NCBI GenBank assembly: GCA_002373045.1
Contig: DFHU01000020.1
Span: forward strand, 1-33,512
Length of the DNA: 33,512 nt
Direction: 5' to 3'
Source of the DNA: Pseudoselenomonas ruminantium
GTDB lineage: Bacteria; Bacillota; Negativicutes; Selenomonadales; Selenomonadaceae
The position numbers were made by a program, and so were the translations under genes. The notes beneath the pieces were generated by a model that did no database searches, had not been told where the DNA came from, and saw nothing but the letters and a program-made list of their open reading frames with translations. Position 1 is the first letter of the stretch; every line of letters begins with the position of its first letter. Shown here in pieces: positions 31,352 to 33,512 of this stretch.

Positions 31352-33462
31352 TGTACGGAAATTGTTTCTTTCACTTGCAGGCGGCACTGAATCGTGAAGA
31401 ACGGGCAAAACTTGCCGCCAAAATCCGCCGCAACCGCAATATCGTTGCGGTGACGGTGGATGAACGCAAGGTGCATATCTGGTATAAACGCCAGATGACG
31501 GCTTATCAGCTGCAGGAAATTCAAAAAATGCTGATTGAAACCGTAAAGCGCCTGCAGGAAGCGGCGATTACTCCCGCAGAAAGACTGGCGGAATATCGCC
31601 GGGATGCGGTGATTTCTCTGGCGGGTTTTGCGGCTATGGAAGTCTTGAAGCGCACGTCACCGCAGCTCTTTGTGGGCAGTAAGATTTTGCGCAGTCTGCT
31701 GGTGCTGGGCATTGCGCGGAAGTTTATCCAGAACGGCGTTAGCGGCGTAGTCCGCGACCATCAGCCCAACGCCGATACGTTGACGGCTACGGCGGTTATC
31801 GCTTCTGTGCTGGCGGGCAAACCTGAATCCAGTTTGACGCTTTTGGCTCTCTCCAACGGGGCGGAAATGCTGACAAGCTATGCCGCAGAAAAGGCCCGCA
31901 CCCATATTTCGGGGCTGTTATCCCTTGACCAGCGTTATGTATGGCTGGTGGAAGGGGATGTGGAGAAGAAGGTTCCGGTAGAGCAGGTCAAGGTCGGTGA
32001 TATTATTGCCGCCCATGCCGGGGAAAAGATTGTGGTGGATGGCCGGGTAATTGCCGGGGATGCCGCTGTCAATCAGGCCTCGATTACCGGTGAGTCCAAT
32101 CCGGCCATGAAACACACGGATTCTCCCGTTTATGCCGGCAGTGTAATGGAGGCGGGCGAGCTTACCATCAAGGTGGAAAAAGTCGGTAAGGACACATCGC
32201 TTGCGCATATCGTGCATTTGGTCGAGGAAGCACAGAACCGCAAGGCTCCCGTGCAGAACTTTGCCGACAAGATGGCCAATTTCCTCGTGCCGGTTTCCTT
32301 TATCGGGGCAGGTATCGTCTATGGCGCTACCCGCGACTGGCAGCGCGTGCTGAACCTTTTGTTTATCGACTTCTCCTGCGGTCTGAAGTTGTCCACGGCT
32401 ACGGCGATGTCGGCGGCTATCGGCGCAGCGGCCAAGCGCGGTATTCTTGTCAAGGGCGGCAACTATATCGAAGCGCTGGCAGAAACCGATACGGTGGTGC
32501 TCGATAAGACCGGTACGCTCACCGTGGGCATTCCGCAGATTGCCTTTGTCAAAACCGCCAAGGGCGTAGCGGAAAAGGAAATGATTCTGCTGGCTTCGTC
32601 TGCCGAGCAGCATTCTGTTCATCCGTTGGCGGTAGCCATTCAGAAATATGTGGAAGCGCAGGAGTGGACTTCTCCCCAGCATACGTCCTCCCAAACGATT
32701 GTGGCCCGCGGGATGCAGGCCGAGGTGCCGGACTTTGAAGGCTTCAAGGGCGGCCTTATTCGTGTCGGCAGTCTTAAATTCCTGCGGGAAAACGGCATTG
32801 AGGATACGGAAGGACTGGCAGATGGTCTGGCGTTCAAGAACCTTCTCTATGTAGCCCGCGATAAGGAGCTTATCGGCGTTATCGGCATTGAAGACCCCAT
32901 TCGTCCGAAGATGAAAAAGACGCTTAATCAGATGCGCCGTCATGGTGTGGATGAAATCGTCATGCTCACCGGTGACAGCAAGGCGGTAGCCGCCGAAGTG
33001 GCGCATAACATGGATATTGATTCCTACCATGCCGAAATCCTGCCCGAAGACAAGAGTCACTATGTCAATAAGCTCAAACAGCGGGGAACCGTGATGATGG
33101 TTGGTGACGGTATCAATGATGCGCCGGCGCTGGCCTTCTCTGATGTAGGTGTGTCCTTAGGCGGACGGCAGACGGATATTGCCGCAGAATCCTCGGCAGT
33201 AACCATTCACTCCGAAGACCCGGAACGGCTGATTGAAACCTTGCAATTAGGGCGCCGGACGATGGATTTGGTGCATCAGAATTTCATGGCAACGATTCTC
33301 GTCAATTCTTCGGCTATGCTTTTGGGTGCCTTGGGCAAAATCAGTCCGCTCTGGGCGGCGGTGATTCACAATACCGCAACCCTCGCGGTTGTACTTAATA
33401 GCTGTCGTATCTTAAACAGCGGCAAGCAGGGCTTCTTTGCCCGCAACCGCCGGGCAGCGTAA
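31348..33462 (+). CDS. P1B-type metal-transporting ATPase with atypical metal-site motif
   Basis: This is a 704-residue inner-membrane cation pump. The catalytic motifs are complete: actuator TGES (247-250), phosphorylation site DKTGTLT (Asp 386), HP in HSVHPLA (about 425-426, the P1B hallmark) and GDGINDAPAL before the last two membrane helices. The helix before the phosphorylation domain has FSCGLKLSTATAMS (Cys 344) where copper and zinc/cadmium pumps have CPC. The proline and second Cys are missing and a Lys follows. The N-terminal 65 residues may be another HMA-like domain (RNIVAVTVDERKVHIWY) without Cys pairs. An open frame extends to GTG 31312; I prefer ATG 31348 because it forms an ATGA overlap and has GAGAGG upstream. 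The metal is not predictable; Mn, Zn or Fe are possible. Confidence 0.9.
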   Translation: MMYGNCFFHLQAALNREERAKLAAKIRRNRNIVAVTVDERKVHIWYKRQMTAYQLQEIQKMLIETVKRLQEAAITPAERLAEYRRDAVISLAGFAAMEVLKRTSPQLFVGSKILRSLLVLGIARKFIQNGVSGVVRDHQPNADTLTATAVIASVLAGKPESSLTLLALSNGAEMLTSYAAEKARTHISGLLSLDQRYVWLVEGDVEKKVPVEQVKVGDIIAAHAGEKIVVDGRVIAGDAAVNQASITGESNPAMKHTDSPVYAGSVMEAGELTIKVEKVGKDTSLAHIVHLVEEAQNRKAPVQNFADKMANFLVPVSFIGAGIVYGATRDWQRVLNLLFIDFSCGLKLSTATAMSAAIGAAAKRGILVKGGNYIEALAETDTVVLDKTGTLTVGIPQIAFVKTAKGVAEKEMILLASSAEQHSVHPLAVAIQKYVEAQEWTSPQHTSSQTIVARGMQAEVPDFEGFKGGLIRVGSLKFLRENGIEDTEGLADGLAFKNLLYVARDKELIGVIGIEDPIRPKMKKTLNQMRRHGVDEIVMLTGDSKAVAAEVAHNMDIDSYHAEILPEDKSHYVNKLKQRGTVMMVGDGINDAPALAFSDVGVSLGGRQTDIAAESSAVTIHSEDPERLIETLQLGRRTMDLVHQNFMATILVNSSAMLLGALGKISPLWAAVIHNTATLAVVLNSCRILNSGKQGFFARNRRAA

Positions 33463-33483
33463 CGCTGGAAAAGAGGGATTATC

Positions 33484-33512
33484 ATGCAGTGTGATTTGAA
33501 GAATTTACCTTT
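33484..33512 (+). CDS. start of a further gene, cut by the window end
   Basis: ATG at 33484 follows AAGAGGGATTATC, a fair ribosome site, 21 bases after the ATPase stop. Only MQCDLKNLP is visible. The spacing suggests the same operon as the ATPase. No function can be assigned. Confidence 0.5.

Noticed and set aside
31918..33060. A 380-codon open frame on the minus strand inside the P-type ATPase gene
   Set aside because: It lies fully antisense to a gene with all catalytic motifs, has no ribosome site or family motif, and has the Arg/His/Gly-rich composition usual for antisense frames in GC-rich genes.
1..33512. CRISPR arrays, tRNA genes, insertion sequences, prophage genes
   Set aside because: Reading the intergenic regions showed no regularly spaced repeats, no tRNA-like cloverleaf with a T-loop, and no transposase or integrase motifs. 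The restriction operon has no visible attachment-site repeats at its edges.

Overview
The window looks like chromosomal DNA from a diderm Firmicute of the Negativicutes, most likely a Selenomonas or close relative. This is inferred from three traits together: strong AGGAGG-type ribosome binding sites and Firmicute-style proteins, two RND efflux operons that only make sense with an outer membrane, and an MqnA (futalosine-pathway menaquinone) gene. I could not run a database search, so the genus is a guess.

Layout, left to right. (1) 1-430: the last bases of a 23S rRNA, a structured spacer, two tandem 5S rRNA genes and a terminator, all on +. (2) 492-2459: mscL, a 350-base intergenic region with a striking cluster of DnaA boxes, and a Bcr/CflA-type drug exporter. 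(3) 2543-8260, minus strand: a broken choloylglycine-hydrolase-like gene and three tandemly duplicated secreted type-B carboxylesterases. (4) 8529-13528, minus strand: an RND operon in the order adaptor lipoprotein, AcrB-type pump, secreted SYLF-domain protein. (5) 13781-14596: a Cof-type HAD phosphatase with its own terminator. (6) 14703-22771: a type I restriction-modification operon hsdM - DUF1016/PDDEXK nuclease - hsdS - hsdR, with an RsmH-like methyltransferase gene starting 2 bases after hsdR. (7) 22768-23607, minus: mqnA, convergent with and overlapping the previous gene. (8) 23731-28317: a MarR regulator, RND adaptor and RND pump in one overlapping operon, with a MarR-like operator on its promoter. 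(9) 28446-29558, minus: a secreted CE2-type SGNH esterase. (10) 29559-30095: an AT-rich intergenic region with a consensus promoter. (11) 30096-33512: a small membrane/coiled-coil protein, a strong terminator, two small proteins with CxxC-less HMA-like domains, a P1B-type ATPase with a non-canonical S-C-G metal-site motif, and the start of a further gene.

How the parts may work together: the two RND operons, the MFS exporter and the P-type ATPase give the region an export character. The secreted esterases (three type-B, one CE2-like) suggest a polysaccharide- or ester-degrading gut or rumen lifestyle. Neither RND operon contains a TolC-type outer membrane channel, so it must be supplied from elsewhere. 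The points most worth following up are the DnaA-box dyad at 979-1162, the DUF1016 nuclease inside the hsd operon, and the HMA-like/P-type ATPase cassette.
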